NCBI GenBank assembly: GCA_949358305.1 | Contig: OX442316.1 | Span: 18,352,001-18,416,000 of the forward strand | Source of the DNA: Strigamia acuminata | Lineage: Eukaryota > Arthropoda > Chilopoda > Geophilomorpha > Linotaeniidae | Length of the DNA: 64,000 nucleotides | Reading direction: 5' to 3' | Notes under the pieces: generated by a model | The model's database searches: none | The model's input: only the letters and a program-made list of their open reading frames with translations | Told to the model about the DNA's origin: nothing | Made by a program: the position numbers and the translations under genes | In this document: piece after piece, positions 62,430 through 64,000 of the stretch | Position numbering within the stretch: the stretch's first letter is position 1 | Layout: every line of letters starts with the position of its first letter

Positions 62430-64000
62430 GTAAGTTTTCCTTCACTTTCTAATTGTCTGCTCGCTCTGTCCTAAGTGCTTTTTATGAAATGCTGGATACC
62501 GTTTTTATTACCCTAAATGGCAGAAATGAATAGAAATGAGAAATTAGAGGTTTAATCTAACAGTGTGAGGGGTGAGGACGTTTTCTAAAATATGGATTTT
62601 GTGCAAGTTTTTTAGTAAACGCTCAGGGAGTGAGTGGAGTGCGTTAGGTTTTTTGTTTGTTAAGGCGCTTGAATCGATGAGGCGAGCCGCCGCTTGTCGC
62701 GTCACTTGTTTTAACCAATCTTTGGGTACTTGTGTAGTTTGCTTCAATTTTTACTGGTAAAAAATAATTACGATAGTTTTCAGGGAATTATAACTTACAA
62801 AAAATTTCATTAGACAAGGTTTATTCTCATTTGTAATTAAAATTTTTTATTCACGCGCAGATGTTAGTCTTTAACATTGAATCTTCGCTTTATTATTTTG
62901 ATGCGAGAGGTTGCTATTGGTGCGACTGTGCTACGCACATTTTTAAAATGGCTGTCCGACGGGTGGCCCCCAAAATGTCTAATGACAGAATGTATAATAC
63001 CTAAATGTTTAATCATCGAATTTTCGAATCCAGAATTCCCAGTGGCAAATGGCTTCCGCAGCGTGCACATAAAAAATCCAGTAGGTTGAGGTTGGGGGGT
63101 TTAAGCCCCCCCTTGTTAAGCATTCTCAGGAGATAGGAAAAGGGTCATCATATTTTGGATTAGACACCGTTAGACATTTCTGCTTAGGTATTTGACATTT
63201 CATCATCACAACGGGCTGGTTGAACTTTAATAACGGTGTAAGTAAACGTTAGGATCAATTCAGATAACATTCATAATCGAATAATAGATAAGTGGCGCTT
63301 TAATTATCTGCGGAGTTTTAGAATCAAAATGTGTTTCAGCTTTTAAGACTAAATACAGACTGAGGAGGTTGGAATTGGCATCACCTTCCTGGGAATTTAG
63401 TCTGACGAGGAAACGTCAGTCACACGAGGGGTTGTTTAACGCTTAAAGCAACAGACGGTGGAACAGTTTTAGTTTCCCTTCAAAGAATGGCAGCTTGTAT
63501 GGATTTTCTTTGTTCTCACACGGGAAAAGTAATAAAAGAAATAAAGAAATTATTATTATTTGGCAAAGACATTCTCAATTTAGCGAAATGTGAAGCAGAA
63601 ATGAGTGAAGAGGTCTCGAGTCCATAATATTACCTTTTTGGGTAGGAAAAATGTCAAGTGCCATTCTGCTATTCTGCTGGTTTAGTGCTGATGCACTGCA
63701 ATCATCACGCAGCCACCTATTAAAAAGGTACTTGGTTTTTAGTGAAGCAATTCTAGATTTTGAATCTACCGAAAATAGCCGCATTCTAGCCTCAAGTGAC
63801 TGGAATTTTGCATAATTTATCATTTTTAGATTACAAACACGAGTGTTGTTTTCTTGCTAGTGAAAAAGAAGTCTGTAGGAGTGTTGTGTATATTAAATAT
63901 GCATTGAAAGTAGCAAGGGGCATGCAGACGGCGGGCAATGGCTCGTGCTATTGTGAATCGGGAAAGACCCAGTTTGGATGTTTCCATTTCTAAAAATAAA
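62430..64000. other. probably intron of the ERG gene
   Basis: I found no exon that continues the ERG protein. A perfect hairpin, GGGGGG-TTTAA-(G)CCCCCC, lies near 63094-63112. It is between partly inverted words (AAATGTCTAA at about 62975 and TTAGACATTT at about 63169), perhaps a decayed mobile element. A frame following an acceptor-like site near 63829 ends without matching ERG. Confidence 0.4.

Noticed and set aside
63829-63993. Possible further ERG exon after an acceptor-like site
   Set aside because: The frame ends in a stop and the peptide has no resemblance to ERG linker, S1 or later regions.

Overview
The window is eukaryotic and almost certainly animal. The coding genes are split by many short introns (mostly 50-80 bp, AT-rich, GT-AG) and match metazoan families: DUS3L, an SPAK/OSR1 (Fray) kinase, SMARCAL1, METTL5, ARL6IP6, EPB41L5/Yurt and an ERG-type (KCNH2/6/7) potassium channel. 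A small secreted cystine-knot gene of Spätzle/PTTH/IL-17-like form and a copia element primed in the Drosophila copia manner suggest an arthropod or near relative. The species cannot be fixed from the sequence. Non-coding DNA is AT-rich with many T and TTTA runs.

Layout. 1-18.7 kb: gene-poor DNA with microsatellites and two or three exon-like patches but no gene I can name. 18.77-22.2 kb: DUS3L (+) and the cystine-knot gene (-), tail to tail. 23.8-33.6 kb: two LTR retroelements. The first (24.0-26.6 kb, minus strand) is a copia-type element with an intact Gag-protease ORF but no integrase, RT or RNase H, flanked by a perfect 195-bp direct repeat instead of the usual 5-bp target duplication. 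The second (26.86-33.59 kb, plus strand) has a 4-bp target duplication, PBS-like and PPT sites and about 1-kb LTRs, but its only gene is one intact 1430-aa ORF without recognisable gag or pol motifs. That element is my best candidate for something undescribed. 35.4-52.4 kb: a dense cluster of Fray (+), SMARCAL1 (-), METTL5 (+), ARL6IP6 (-), Yurt/EPB41L5 (+) and an acidic low-complexity protein (+). 53.2 kb to the right edge: the 5' end of an ERG channel gene with long introns, one holding an 0.8-kb foldback transposon with TA target sites.

The genes do not form one pathway. SMARCAL1/METTL5 and ARL6IP6/Yurt are head-to-head pairs with 198 and 334 bp between start codons, so shared promoters are likely. 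METTL5/ARL6IP6, Fray/SMARCAL1 and DUS3L/cystine-knot are tail to tail. Exon coordinates were worked out by hand from reading frame, splice dinucleotides, phase and family knowledge. The five complete conserved multi-exon models (DUS3L, Fray, SMARCAL1, METTL5, Yurt) and ARL6IP6 close as uninterrupted frames.
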